A DNA stretch of 16,690 nt from CAZEPT01 sp964514225. GTDB lineage: Bacteria; Patescibacteriota; Minisyncoccia; Phycocordibacterales; UBA9973. Numbering within the stretch: position 1 is the first letter of the stretch; each line of letters opens with the position of its first letter. This document shows, piece by piece, positions 1-6,803 of this stretch. The stretch spans positions 1 to 16,690 of the forward strand of contig CAZEPT010000013.1 in NCBI GenBank assembly GCA_964514225.1. Direction: 5' to 3'. The notes beneath the pieces were generated by a model that was given only the letters and a program-made list of their open reading frames with translations, was not told the origin of the DNA and searched no databases. A program made the position numbers and the translations under genes.

Positions 1-1
1 A

Positions 2-55
2 GAAGCATTGAAAAAATCAATCGAAGATGCAGGAGGAAAAGTAGAACTTAAATAG
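2..55 (+). CDS. rplL: 50S ribosomal protein L7/L12, C-terminal end (partial)
   Basis: Only the last 17 codons and a TAG stop are in the window. They read EALKKSIEDAGGKVELK, which matches the end of the L7/L12 C-terminal domain, where the last helix and strand typically read like 'LEEAGAKVELK'. L7/L12 forms the ribosomal stalk that recruits translation factors. The gene is cut by the left edge, so rplJ and other upstream neighbours cannot be seen. A strong terminator follows 20 bp after the stop, as expected for the end of an rplJ-rplL unit. The identification rests on a short but characteristic tail. Confidence 0.8.
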   Translation, partial: EALKKSIEDAGGKVELK

Positions 56-75
56 CATCGCTATTTTAATTCTCA

Positions 76-117
76 ATACAAAAAGCGGGATGGCCTAGAC
101 CATCCCGCTTTTTGTAT
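76..117. terminator. Bidirectional intrinsic terminator between rplL and the six-cysteine protein gene
   Basis: A perfect 18-bp stem (76-93 with 100-117) encloses the 6-nt loop CCTAGA. The stem has a GC-rich core (GCGGGATGG) flanked by an A5 tract on the left and a T5 tract on the right, so it can terminate transcription from either side. It serves rplL on the plus strand and the converging minus-strand pair ending at 135. Confidence 0.9.
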
Positions 118-134
118 GCTCGTATTTTTTAGAT

Positions 135-884
135 TTAAGGAATATAGTTTGGCCAATATTCTGTTTTGCAGTACACGGATGGCTCAGGATAAGTACTAAG
201 TACTTTAATCGTGTTGCTTATTTTAACTTCATTTATCTTCTGTGCTAATTCGTTTGGTGGCAAACTGCAGCTTATGATGCTTCCAATAGTACTTTTTGCG
301 AATTCATTACTCTGTATGACACCGTACCTTGCATTTAGTAATGCTTGACCTGAATCAACGTCGTCTAACATTTTTTTAATATCGATTTCTGAAAATACCT
401 GCGTGTTTGCTTTTTCATTCATGAGGTTTATAAATTTCAAATAATTTTCTTTCGTCACTGCACTTTCGTTGAGCCCTACTTTCTGATCAAGTATGGTAAG
501 AGAAAGACGACATTTTCCACTGAACATACCTTTAATCTCATATCGTGGTTTTACTGTGTAGATATATCCAATAGAGAGAGGGGATGAAAGTGTACTTTCA
601 AGAGTTGCACGTGCGGGAGCGCATATTTTGGCGGCAGCTATGAGGCAATCAAAATTTGTGCATTCTAAAACGTCAGGAGATTGCGTTTTTGTTTTTAGTT
701 CTAGTTGTTCATTTTCTATGATAGGTACAATGGGGGGATTTGAATCTTCACTTATTTCAGATAGTGTCGGAATTGGTTTAGAAAAATAGTCCATTCCAAA
801 TACAACCGCACCAAAACCTACTATTAGAATCCCGATAATTATTCCGAGGGTTTTTACACTGACGATACCACTTTGTTGATTCAT
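135..884 (-). CDS. Hypothetical membrane-anchored protein with six cysteines
   Basis: This 249-residue protein is not assigned to a named family. A short cytoplasmic N-terminus is followed by one hydrophobic helix (about residues 12-33, GIIIGILIVGFGAVVFG) and an extracytoplasmic part of about 215 residues. That part starts with a Pro/Glu-rich linker (38-72) and then a compact region with a C75-x4-C80-x7-C88 cluster. C125, C206 and C239 follow. All six cysteines lie outside the membrane, so disulfide pairing is plausible (inference). There is no lipobox. The gene lies 27 bp downstream of the AI-2E family gene in the same direction and is probably co-transcribed with it, ending at the terminator at 76-117. 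The start has no Shine-Dalgarno sequence, only AT-rich DNA. Confidence 0.8.
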   Translation of the reverse strand: MNQQSGIVSVKTLGIIIGILIVGFGAVVFGMDYFSKPIPTLSEISEDSNPPIVPIIENEQLELKTKTQSPDVLECTNFDCLIAAAKICAPARATLESTLSSPLSIGYIYTVKPRYEIKGMFSGKCRLSLTILDQKVGLNESAVTKENYLKFINLMNEKANTQVFSEIDIKKMLDDVDSGQALLNARYGVIQSNEFAKSTIGSIISCSLPPNELAQKINEVKISNTIKVLSTYPEPSVYCKTEYWPNYIP

Positions 885-911
885 ATAAATTAATTGAGTA
901 TGTATAAATGG

Positions 912-1928
912 CTATTCTTTAATATCTTCTCTGTAAATAACAACCAGCGCTCTGAAGACAGAGACAGACAGAGGTCCGATAAGAATACCGACCGGACCCA
1001 TGAGTGATAATCCGCCGAGAACAGAGAACAACACAATTAGTGGTGGGAGATCTGTCTGTCTTCCGACGATGAGCGGACTGAGCAAGTTATCAATTGTTCC
1101 AACCAACACCACTGCCCAAATAGAGAGTCCGATTGCACCAGTGGTCGAACCAGTCAGGAGAAGGTAGGCGATAGCTGGAATAGATACGAAGGCTGTTCCA
1201 ATCATCGGCACGAGTGATGCAACACCGGCAACAACTCCCCAGAGCGCTGCGTGAGGAACACCAAAGATAGCGAGTCCTATTCCCATAAGGAGTCCTTGAG
1301 CAACTCCAATAAGAAGATATCCTTTGACGATTGCATTCACTCCGCGAGCGATGGTGCTAAAAAGTTTTTGACTGTGTTCTGTTGCAAGTGGACTAACTTC
1401 AATAAATATTTTCCTCCAATTGTGTCCATCTTTTAAAAAGTAAAAAAGTGCCAGAATAGTCAAGAGAACTGAAAAGATTGTTGTGAGTGTTGCGGTGAAA
1501 AACCCTTGAACATTAGCTGAAAGTGACCCGATAAAATTGGCTATTTCTTGCTGGACGTTAAATCCAAATCCTGTTGGTAAAAGTCCGTTAATTGAGTTAC
1601 TCAAATTAGTGAGAAGTGCTTCACTGTCGACCCCGTTTAAGGATGAATATAAATTTTGGAATTGGTTGAAGACAACTGACCCTAAAAGTAGGAGTGGTCC
1701 ACAGAGGACAATTAAAAAGATTAAGACTGTTGCGAATGCAGCTAAAGTATTAGATTTATAAGGGGTACGTTTTCTAATTCCTTCGTAGAGAGGGCGTAGG
1801 ACAATAGAGAGAGCGAGCCCCATGATGATAGTTGTTAAAAAAGGAAACATGATTATAAGTACAAAAAATGCTGAAGCTATAATAAGACCCAAAAAGAAGT
1901 ATTTTTCTATAAATTTCATTCCATGCAT
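912..1928 (-). CDS. AI-2E family transporter (PerM/TqsA-like membrane protein)
   Basis: This 338-residue polytopic protein fits the AI-2E transporter/PerM family (PF01594) in length and layout. It has two N-terminal helices (about 10-45), a third (60-87), a soluble amphipathic stretch (90-140), then five helices (about 143-165, 200-225, 228-258, 262-285, 297-325). Family hallmarks are the DNLLSPLIVG segment at 280-289 and the glycine-rich GGLSLMGPVGILIGPL near 305-320. Family members have been tied to quorum-signal export, Na+/H+ antiport and general efflux, so the substrate cannot be told. The first ATG (1928) is used here; a second in-frame ATG three codons later is equally possible. It is divergent from the cohesin gene, with 39 bp between the starts, and leads a two-gene unit with the downstream six-cysteine protein. 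Confidence 0.9.
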   Translation of the reverse strand: MHGMKFIEKYFFLGLIIASAFFVLIIMFPFLTTIIMGLALSIVLRPLYEGIRKRTPYKSNTLAAFATVLIFLIVLCGPLLLLGSVVFNQFQNLYSSLNGVDSEALLTNLSNSINGLLPTGFGFNVQQEIANFIGSLSANVQGFFTATLTTIFSVLLTILALFYFLKDGHNWRKIFIEVSPLATEHSQKLFSTIARGVNAIVKGYLLIGVAQGLLMGIGLAIFGVPHAALWGVVAGVASLVPMIGTAFVSIPAIAYLLLTGSTTGAIGLSIWAVVLVGTIDNLLSPLIVGRQTDLPPLIVLFSVLGGLSLMGPVGILIGPLSVSVFRALVVIYREDIKE

Positions 1929-1952
1929 ATATCTCTAGTCTAACAGATATGG

Positions 1953-1958
1953 TACGAT
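1953..1958 (+). promoter_or_regulatory. Candidate -10 element (TACGAT) for the cohesin-protein gene
   Basis: TACGAT lies 9 nt before the ATG at 1968, inside a 39-bp divergent intergenic region. No convincing -35 box or Shine-Dalgarno sequence is present. If this is the -10 element, the mRNA would have almost no leader. Weak support from sequence alone. Confidence 0.3.
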
Positions 1959-1967
1959 AAAGTATAT

Positions 1968-3296
1968 ATGACCTCAAACAAGATTCGCTTGTTCGTATTT
2001 CTCGGTGCACTCTTCTGCATGGTTTTTGGTCAATCATTTTTTCTTCCTCAGTACTCTTTTGCTCAAAATACAGTCACTGTTGAGGCTCCAACCCTCGTAC
2101 CTAAGGTGAATTTATTTTTTTCACCAAGAGCTGGTACTTTCGTAGAAGGTTCTACTTTTGATGTTCCTATTCTTATAAATACAAAAGGAAAGAGTATTAA
2201 TGCCGTTGATATGACCATTAATTTTGATAAGAATAAGCTAGTAGTAGTTCGTCCTTCTGGAGGTACCTCTATTATTGGAGTTTGGATTGAGCCACCCAAT
2301 TATGATAATACTCGAGGTGTTGTGAGGTACGTAGGTGTGATTCCTGGTGGAATTACAACAGAATCAGGACTTATTGGTACGATTACATTTCAGGCTAAAA
2401 GTATTGGAACTGCTACTGTTTCTATAAATAATAATTCAAAAGTGCTTTTAAATGATGGACTGGGGAGTGAGGCAATCGGTGAGTTTGATCGAGTTTCATA
2501 TAATATTGCGGCTAAAACTCCAATTGGTGTTACTGTATTCTCGGACACTCACCCTTTTCAGTCCACTTGGTATAATAATAATTCCCCAGTATTTGCTTGG
2601 GATACAGACGGCTCTACTTCAGGCTTTAGTTACGTCTTAGATACGATTCCTAATACGATTCCGCCGAACATCATCAATACCATCGACACAGTGAAATCAT
2701 ATGAAGGGCTTCAAGATGGTCTTTGGTATTTTCATATTAAAGCAAATAAACGTGGAGTCTGGGGGAACACGGGGCATTTTCTTGTTCGCATAGATACACT
2801 CCCTCCTGCACTGTTTGATCCTGAAGTAAGTTATTTAATTGAAGATGATGCATCTTCTTCTCGGGCGTTTGTTTCATTCTCTACGACAGATAATCTGTCC
2901 GGTGTTGATTACTACGAAGTTGGTGTTATTGATAAAAATCAATCAATCACAGTGTCTCCTGTATTCATAAAATCAGAAAGCCCTTTTCAAGTCCCTCTTG
3001 AGAAAAAAAGTACATTAGAGGTGATCATTCGAGCGGTAGATAAGTCGGGGAATATGAGTGATTCCTTCGTATCGATTACGCAACCTTCTTTGTTCGTTAC
3101 TTTTATTAAAGATAATATAGTCTATGTGTTATGGGCTGTAATTATTTTTGGACTCCTTGGCTTTATTACTCACTACTTGGTTGGGCACCATATCCTCAGG
3201 CACGTAAAGCGTTTTGTGTCTTTCATGAGGCGTGAAGAAAAAAGAGAAGAAGAAATAATTGAACAAGTTGAAAGCGAAGAGTCTCATAAAGGCTAA
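1968..3296 (+). CDS. Secreted, C-terminally membrane-anchored cohesin-domain protein
   Basis: The protein has 442 residues. An N-terminal signal sequence (KIRLFVFLGALFCMVFG, with probable cleavage near the AQN at 32-34) is followed by a cohesin-like beta domain at about 46-182. Typical traits of that domain are SPRAGTFVEGSTFDVPILIN, then VDMTINFDKNKL, then LIGTITFQAKSIGTATVSI. Next come an Ig/FN3-like module (about 185-278, with the GLQDGLWYFHIKANKRGVWG signature) and a second Ig-like module (about 280-372, TTDNLSGVDYYEV). A single transmembrane helix (about 383-405) and a Lys/Arg/Glu-rich cytoplasmic tail end the protein. Cohesins bind dockerins in cellulosomes, but in other bacteria and archaea they occur on cell-surface proteins without cellulases. 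A role in surface adhesion or scaffolding is an inference. No dockerin gene is in the window. Confidence 0.85.
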   Translation: MTSNKIRLFVFLGALFCMVFGQSFFLPQYSFAQNTVTVEAPTLVPKVNLFFSPRAGTFVEGSTFDVPILINTKGKSINAVDMTINFDKNKLVVVRPSGGTSIIGVWIEPPNYDNTRGVVRYVGVIPGGITTESGLIGTITFQAKSIGTATVSINNNSKVLLNDGLGSEAIGEFDRVSYNIAAKTPIGVTVFSDTHPFQSTWYNNNSPVFAWDTDGSTSGFSYVLDTIPNTIPPNIINTIDTVKSYEGLQDGLWYFHIKANKRGVWGNTGHFLVRIDTLPPALFDPEVSYLIEDDASSSRAFVSFSTTDNLSGVDYYEVGVIDKNQSITVSPVFIKSESPFQVPLEKKSTLEVIIRAVDKSGNMSDSFVSITQPSLFVTFIKDNIVYVLWAVIIFGLLGFITHYLVGHHILRHVKRFVSFMRREEKREEEIIEQVESEESHKG

Positions 3297-3366
3297 GGTA
3301 AAAGTCATTTTTCTGTACGGTGGAAAAATAAACTCTGTACTTGTTTCAAAATCTATTGTTTCTTGC

Positions 3367-3372
3367 TATATT
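3367..3372 (+). promoter_or_regulatory. Candidate -10 element (TATATT) for the HTH-nucleotidyltransferase-like gene
   Basis: TATATT ends 6 nt before the ATG at 3379, in an 82-bp gap after the cohesin gene. A TTGTTT upstream is spaced too far (about 20 nt) to be a good -35. Transcription from here would give a leaderless or nearly leaderless mRNA. Weak support. Confidence 0.3.
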
Positions 3373-3378
3373 TAGCCT

Positions 3379-3996
3379 ATGGATAATCTAGCAAAGCTTT
3401 TTGGCAGTCAGCAAAAGATACGACTTATGCGACTTTTTCTTATGCACATGGATACTGCTTTTGAAATTGACGAACTCAAGACCAAGACAAAAATTAGAAT
3501 TGCAACACTCAAAAAGGATTTAGTGTGGCTCATTAATGCGAGTGTCGTAAAAAAACAGAATAGAATTACAAAAACTCCACGGGGAGCAAAAAAAGTGACA
3601 TCAGTCTATATGCTCAATCCTAAATGTTCTTTTAAGAATGAATTATATTCTATCGTGGCACCAAAGGGGGATACAATTATTTCGACACTTCAATCTCGTT
3701 TCAAAAAAACAGGGAAAATTGATCTTCTTGTTGCTTCGGGATTTTTCATGCATCATGAAGACGCAAGGATTGATTTACTGATTGTTGGTAAAAATTTAAA
3801 GAAACAAAAAATTGAATCAACTATCGCGTCTTTGGAAACTGAAATTGGGAAAGAGCTCTTGTATGCCTTTTTTGATACTCAGGATTTCCTGTATCGTGCG
3901 CATATGTATGACAAGCTTATCCGTGATGTCATCGATTTCTCTCATATTAAGGTAGTAGATACAGGGATTCTCTCTCGAGTCCCTAAGATGTCTTAG
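3379..3996 (+). CDS. Winged-helix protein with a degenerate nucleotidyltransferase-like domain
   Basis: The protein has 205 residues. Residues 5-82 look like a winged helix: LFGSQQKIRLMRLFLMH, then a helix-turn-helix (FEIDELKTKTKIRIATLKKDLVWL), then a basic wing (KKQNRITKTPRGAKKV). Residues about 100-195 resemble the MNT-type nucleotidyltransferase fold seen in HTH-NTase proteins. The part GKIDLLVASGFF...EDARIDLLIVG stands where an active enzyme has G-S...DxDxDLLVVG, and the later EIGKELLYAFFDTQDFLYR matches the usual 'y..y...df..R' segment. The GS motif is altered and one Asp of the DxD pair is replaced by Arg, so catalysis is doubtful. A DNA-binding regulator is the most likely role (inference). 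It is a single gene, separated from both neighbours by 82 and 128 bp. Confidence 0.75.
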   Translation: MDNLAKLFGSQQKIRLMRLFLMHMDTAFEIDELKTKTKIRIATLKKDLVWLINASVVKKQNRITKTPRGAKKVTSVYMLNPKCSFKNELYSIVAPKGDTIISTLQSRFKKTGKIDLLVASGFFMHHEDARIDLLIVGKNLKKQKIESTIASLETEIGKELLYAFFDTQDFLYRAHMYDKLIRDVIDFSHIKVVDTGILSRVPKMS

Positions 3997-4060
3997 CTCT
4001 TAATAAAATCCTACAATCAGGTTTTCCACAGGGTACATCCCTTGGTTGGTTAAAATTAGA

Positions 4061-4066
4061 TATAAT
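4061..4066 (+). promoter_or_regulatory. Candidate -10 element (TATAAT) upstream of the TM-helix protein gene
   Basis: A consensus TATAAT lies 58 nt before the ATG at 4125, in a 128-bp intergenic region. The TTGGTT upstream has too short a spacer for a standard -35. The region also has a TCCTACA/TGTAGGA inverted pair (4009-4015 and 4071-4077) bracketing this element, and an AT-rich palindrome TTTTATTA-a-TAATAAAA at 4100-4116. Function is unproven. Confidence 0.3.
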
Positions 4067-4124
4067 TATATGTAGGAAGCTTTGTGCGTCGGCATAGAGT
4101 TTTATTAATAATAAAAAATAATAT

Positions 4125-4811
4125 ATGAATCAAAGTTGGGCAGATGTATTTACATCATCGCTTCAAAATGTGTGGCTTGGATTTGCGAACTTTGTTCCGA
4201 ATCTGATCGTCGCAATTCTTATTTTTGTTCTTGCGTGGGTCCTTGGATCACTTCTCGGAAGAGCAGTAAGAGAGCTTTTTGTTGCTATTAAACTAGATAG
4301 ACTCTTAGATAGTGTTGGTCTGGATGATATGGCAAAGAAAGCAGGTGTTACTTTCTCAGGTGCCGCATTTCTCGGTGCAGTAGTCAGATGGTTTGTCATC
4401 ATCGTTGGACTTATTGTTGCACTTGATATCGTTGGACTCCGAGACCTTAATACTATTCTTACAGGAATCGTTGTTGGTTTTATTCCTAAAGTAGTTATTG
4501 CATGTATCGTTTTGATTGCAGCAGCGTACCTTTCACGACTTGTGTCTGGTGTTGTTTCAGCTGGTGCTCGATCAGTTGACGCTGGGAGCCATTCAACAAT
4601 GTTTGCAACAGTTGCGAAATACGCAATCTGGATATTTGCATTTATTATTGCACTCTCACAGCTCGGCATTGGTGCTGCGCTTTTCCAAACACTCTTTACA
4701 GGAGCAGTTCTTATGCTCGCTATCGCTGGAGGCCTTGCCTTCGGTCTTGGGGGTAAAGACCATGCATCACGAATGCTTGATAAAGTCTCAAGAGAAATGT
4801 CAGAGAGATAA
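4125..4811 (+). CDS. CmpX-like membrane protein with conserved TM-helix repeats (mechanosensitive-channel-like)
   Basis: This 228-residue, very hydrophobic protein has five predicted helices (about 24-46, 80-102, 113-138, 160-182, 188-209). It shows the internal duplication of the 'conserved TM helix' family (PF05552): FVPNLIVAILIFVLAWVLGSLLGR in the first unit and ILTGIVVGFIPKVVIACIVLIAAAYLSRLV in the second. The end AGGLAFGLGGKDHASRMLDKV is the typical family C-terminus, resembling the pore helix and hinge of MscS. The cytoplasmic beta domain of MscS is missing, as in CmpX-type proteins. A role in mechanosensation or envelope stress is inferred from the family. Start: the first ATG after an AT-rich stretch with no Shine-Dalgarno sequence. 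It is transcribed alone and ends at the palindromic terminator. Confidence 0.85.
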   Translation: MNQSWADVFTSSLQNVWLGFANFVPNLIVAILIFVLAWVLGSLLGRAVRELFVAIKLDRLLDSVGLDDMAKKAGVTFSGAAFLGAVVRWFVIIVGLIVALDIVGLRDLNTILTGIVVGFIPKVVIACIVLIAAAYLSRLVSGVVSAGARSVDAGSHSTMFATVAKYAIWIFAFIIALSQLGIGAALFQTLFTGAVLMLAIAGGLAFGLGGKDHASRMLDKVSREMSER

Positions 4812-4820
4812 TACTCTCTC

Positions 4821-4858
4821 CATACAAAAAATCCCGCATATGCGGGATTTTTTGTATG
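4821..4858. terminator. Bidirectional terminator, perfect 38-bp palindrome
   Basis: Two 19-nt arms (4821-4839 and 4840-4858) are perfectly complementary with no spacer. The GC core ATCCCGCAT/ATGCGGGAT is flanked by A6 on the left and T6 on the right, so it works in both directions: for the CmpX-like gene (plus) and the ATP-grasp gene (minus, ending at 4866). The outer part (ATACAAAAA...TTTTTGTAT) is the same as in the terminator at 76-117. Confidence 0.9.
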
Positions 4859-4865
4859 ATTTTTC

Positions 4866-6062
4866 TTAGACTGCGTTATCCCAAATGACTGAAGCGACGT
4901 TGATAGGTTCTCCCTCGACTGGGTCATGGTGGAGGTTAATAAAGGGTAGGGAATTGCATTCAATAATACCCCAGGTTTGAGTGTCAGGGTCATCTGTTGG
5001 ATCAGAAATAATGAAATCAAATCCGATAACGCCAGCGTCCACAACTTGGGCAGCTTGCTCAACAGAGTTTTTTATTTTTGGATGGGTTGTATGAAAAAGC
5101 TCCTTACTTCCTCCGCCATAAGAAGTTCCTATTTTCTCTGAGAGTTCGATTGTTTTTTTCTCAGGAACTATTGTCTCAAGAGTGTAACCAGTGCGCTTCA
5201 AAAAAGTTTTAAGTCCGTCCGTTATAATAACTGGCTTGACGACGCTTCTTCCAAGTTGTGAATTTTTTACAGCAATGAGTGTCTCAATACTGTCTTTTCC
5301 ATTACCGGTAATTTTAGGCGGTAAGCCTTCAAGAACACCAACAAGCTTTCCGTTGACGCATGTTCCACGGAAGACTGATCCAGTCAAGTGTTCTTCAACC
5401 ATAACAAAGAAACAGAGTTTTTTTGCTTCTTTATATGCACGCTTAAGATCATCTTCTGTGTAGATGTATGTTGTTGTATGTCGACCTCTTGATCCAAGTC
5501 GAGGTTTTATGATAACCGGATGATTGATTGTGCTCCATATTTTTTGAGCCTGTTTCCATGTGTAGACACTGTTACCATGGGGTGTTGGGACATGAGCTTG
5601 CGCTAACTTTTTTTTAAGAATACTCTTGTCATCCATCCATGAGTAACTTTCGACATAGCCTCTACGGGTCAAAGGAATACTTTCAAAAAATACTCTTTTC
5701 CCATTAGGTAGGTAGGCGCGATAAAATTCTACTGGTTTAGTTAAGATAACTAACTGTTCCATACGGATACCTCTCTTAGTTGCTTCTTCCCAGATGACTC
5801 CAGATCTTTTAGTTAAAGCTTTAGTACTATCTGTATTCCAAGAAATTAATCTCAGTGATTGTAATAGAGAGAGATATGGTCCGGTCAGGAGTTTGATGAT
5901 ATGTCCGATAAACTGACCAAATTGGTTATTAATAAGGATCTTATCAAATGGTTCCATAAGAACACATGCTGTATTGGTCAGCCACGACAGTGTATGGTTG
6001 GTTTGATTATTTCCACAGGCGAGACACAGGGTTCTTTCTTTCTTTCTCATAAGTTCTATCAT
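4866..6062 (-). CDS. ATP-grasp ligase, cyanophycin synthetase/GshF-like, without a Mur-ligase domain
   Basis: The protein has 398 residues. The C-terminal two thirds (about 142-398) form an ATP-grasp domain: DKSILKKKLAQAHVPTPHG at the domain start, HPVIIKPRLGSRGR (ATP-binding lysine and glycine loop), EEHLTGSVFRGTCVNGKLVGVLEGLPPKITGNG, and GIIECNSLPFINLHHDPVEG with the metal-binding E and N. The order and the 'G.DFR...NGK.V.V' and 'E.N..P....H..P.EG' motifs match cyanophycin synthetase and the glutathione synthetase part of GshF. Such enzymes join a carboxylate to an amine via an acyl-phosphate. No Mur-type domain follows, so it is not CphA. The N-terminal 140 residues (with CLACGNN) are not recognised. 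Substrate unknown. It lies 36 bp downstream of comF in the same direction. A second in-frame ATG occurs at codon 5. Confidence 0.82.
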   Translation of the reverse strand: MIELMRKKERTLCLACGNNQTNHTLSWLTNTACVLMEPFDKILINNQFGQFIGHIIKLLTGPYLSLLQSLRLISWNTDSTKALTKRSGVIWEEATKRGIRMEQLVILTKPVEFYRAYLPNGKRVFFESIPLTRRGYVESYSWMDDKSILKKKLAQAHVPTPHGNSVYTWKQAQKIWSTINHPVIIKPRLGSRGRHTTTYIYTEDDLKRAYKEAKKLCFFVMVEEHLTGSVFRGTCVNGKLVGVLEGLPPKITGNGKDSIETLIAVKNSQLGRSVVKPVIITDGLKTFLKRTGYTLETIVPEKKTIELSEKIGTSYGGGSKELFHTTHPKIKNSVEQAAQVVDAGVIGFDFIISDPTDDPDTQTWGIIECNSLPFINLHHDPVEGEPINVASVIWDNAV

Positions 6063-6098
6063 AGCAAATATTAATCAAGTCGGAGAGCCCTTCCTTTT

Positions 6099-6767
6099 TT
6101 AATGGGCAAGTGCAATAAAAAGTATGTCACCTGAAAAATATGGTTTAAGTACTCGAATCATTTCATTTCGAGTTGCTCCGGTGGTTGTGACATCATCAAT
6201 AATAATGAGTGGATGTTGTGTAGGTTTTAAGACTAGAAGCTTGTTCGTCGGGCTAATAGCTCCTTTCATGTTTTTAATTCTCTCTGTTCTCTTTTTTTGA
6301 GTTGCCTGTCTACTGATGTCATGTTTGATTAAATATCCCTCGAGGACTGTGGAAGTATGGTCTAAAAGATAAGGGAGGAGCGCTTGAACTAAAAGTTTTC
6401 CATGATCAAAATCTCTCTTTTTAAGAGCATCGTTCTTTATTTTTGGAACAGAGATGAGAAAGATTCCATTTTTTATTTCTTTTATGTGCGTATCTATGTG
6501 TTTTTTAAGTATAGGTCCGATTCGAGAAAAGAGGATGTCTCGGAGTTCGATATTGTTTTTGTACTTGAGTTCCCAAATTATTTTCACTATTTTTTTGTGA
6601 GTGTACGGGAATATGTGTATCTCTTTGTGGTCTGTGTGAGTGCGTACTTGATACGAGATAGGGAGAAGGTTAAGGCAGCGTGAACAAAGGATATAATCCG
6701 GTGTGGTGCACCCGATGCACGACCTGGGGAATAAGATTTTTTTTAGGATATAGTGTATACTATACAT
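6099..6767 (-). CDS. comF: ComF-family phosphoribosyltransferase-like protein
   Basis: The 222 residues match the ComF/GntX family in length and order. An N-terminal zinc finger uses C17, C20, C28 and C31 (CIGC...CSRC). The central ALKKRDFDHGKLL segment corresponds to the family's R-x-R-G-F-N-Q region. RQATQKKRTERIKNMKGA follows, and the PRPP-binding loop LIIIDDVTTTGAT is at 187-199. ComF is needed for natural transformation in Bacillus, Haemophilus and others, and is thought to act in the cytoplasm on incoming DNA; its exact reaction is unsettled. The gene starts 36 bp from pilM on the opposite strand, a neighbourhood that fits pilus-based DNA uptake. The family's RGFNQ motif reads RDFDH here, so the site is somewhat diverged. 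It probably forms an operon with the ATP-grasp gene. Confidence 0.85.
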   Translation of the reverse strand: MYSIHYILKKILFPRSCIGCTTPDYILCSRCLNLLPISYQVRTHTDHKEIHIFPYTHKKIVKIIWELKYKNNIELRDILFSRIGPILKKHIDTHIKEIKNGIFLISVPKIKNDALKKRDFDHGKLLVQALLPYLLDHTSTVLEGYLIKHDISRQATQKKRTERIKNMKGAISPTNKLLVLKPTQHPLIIIDDVTTTGATRNEMIRVLKPYFSGDILFIALAH

Positions 6768-6803
6768 AGATTCAGTATATCGTATAATCGTATATTTATA
6801 ATT
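6768..6803. promoter_or_regulatory. Compact divergent promoter region between comF and pilM
   Basis: Only 36 bp separate the two start codons. On the plus strand TATAAT (6783-6788) lies 15 nt before the pilM ATG. On the minus strand TATACT (6774-6779) lies 6 nt before the comF ATG. No good -35 boxes are seen and neither start has a Shine-Dalgarno sequence. The two promoters would overlap, so the units are probably transcribed in competition or together. The -10 boxes match the consensus well; the rest is inference. Confidence 0.45.

Noticed and set aside
1774..2037. Minus-strand frame of 87 codons across the divergent region at 1929-1967
   Set aside because: It overlaps both the AI-2E gene and the start of the cohesin gene and has no recognisable protein features.
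4022..4030. DnaA-box-like TTTTCCACA
   Set aside because: A single imperfect copy with no cluster of boxes and no dnaA or dnaN nearby, so it gives no support for an origin.
4163..5062. Long minus-strand open frame (299 codons) opposite the CmpX-like gene
   Set aside because: It covers a well-recognised gene on the other strand, crosses the terminator at 4821-4858, and its protein is low in structure with no family match. It is a shadow.
6753..6803. Upstream start for pilM giving 17 more residues
   Set aside because: It would overlap comF and precede the TATAAT box. The added residues are not PilM-like.
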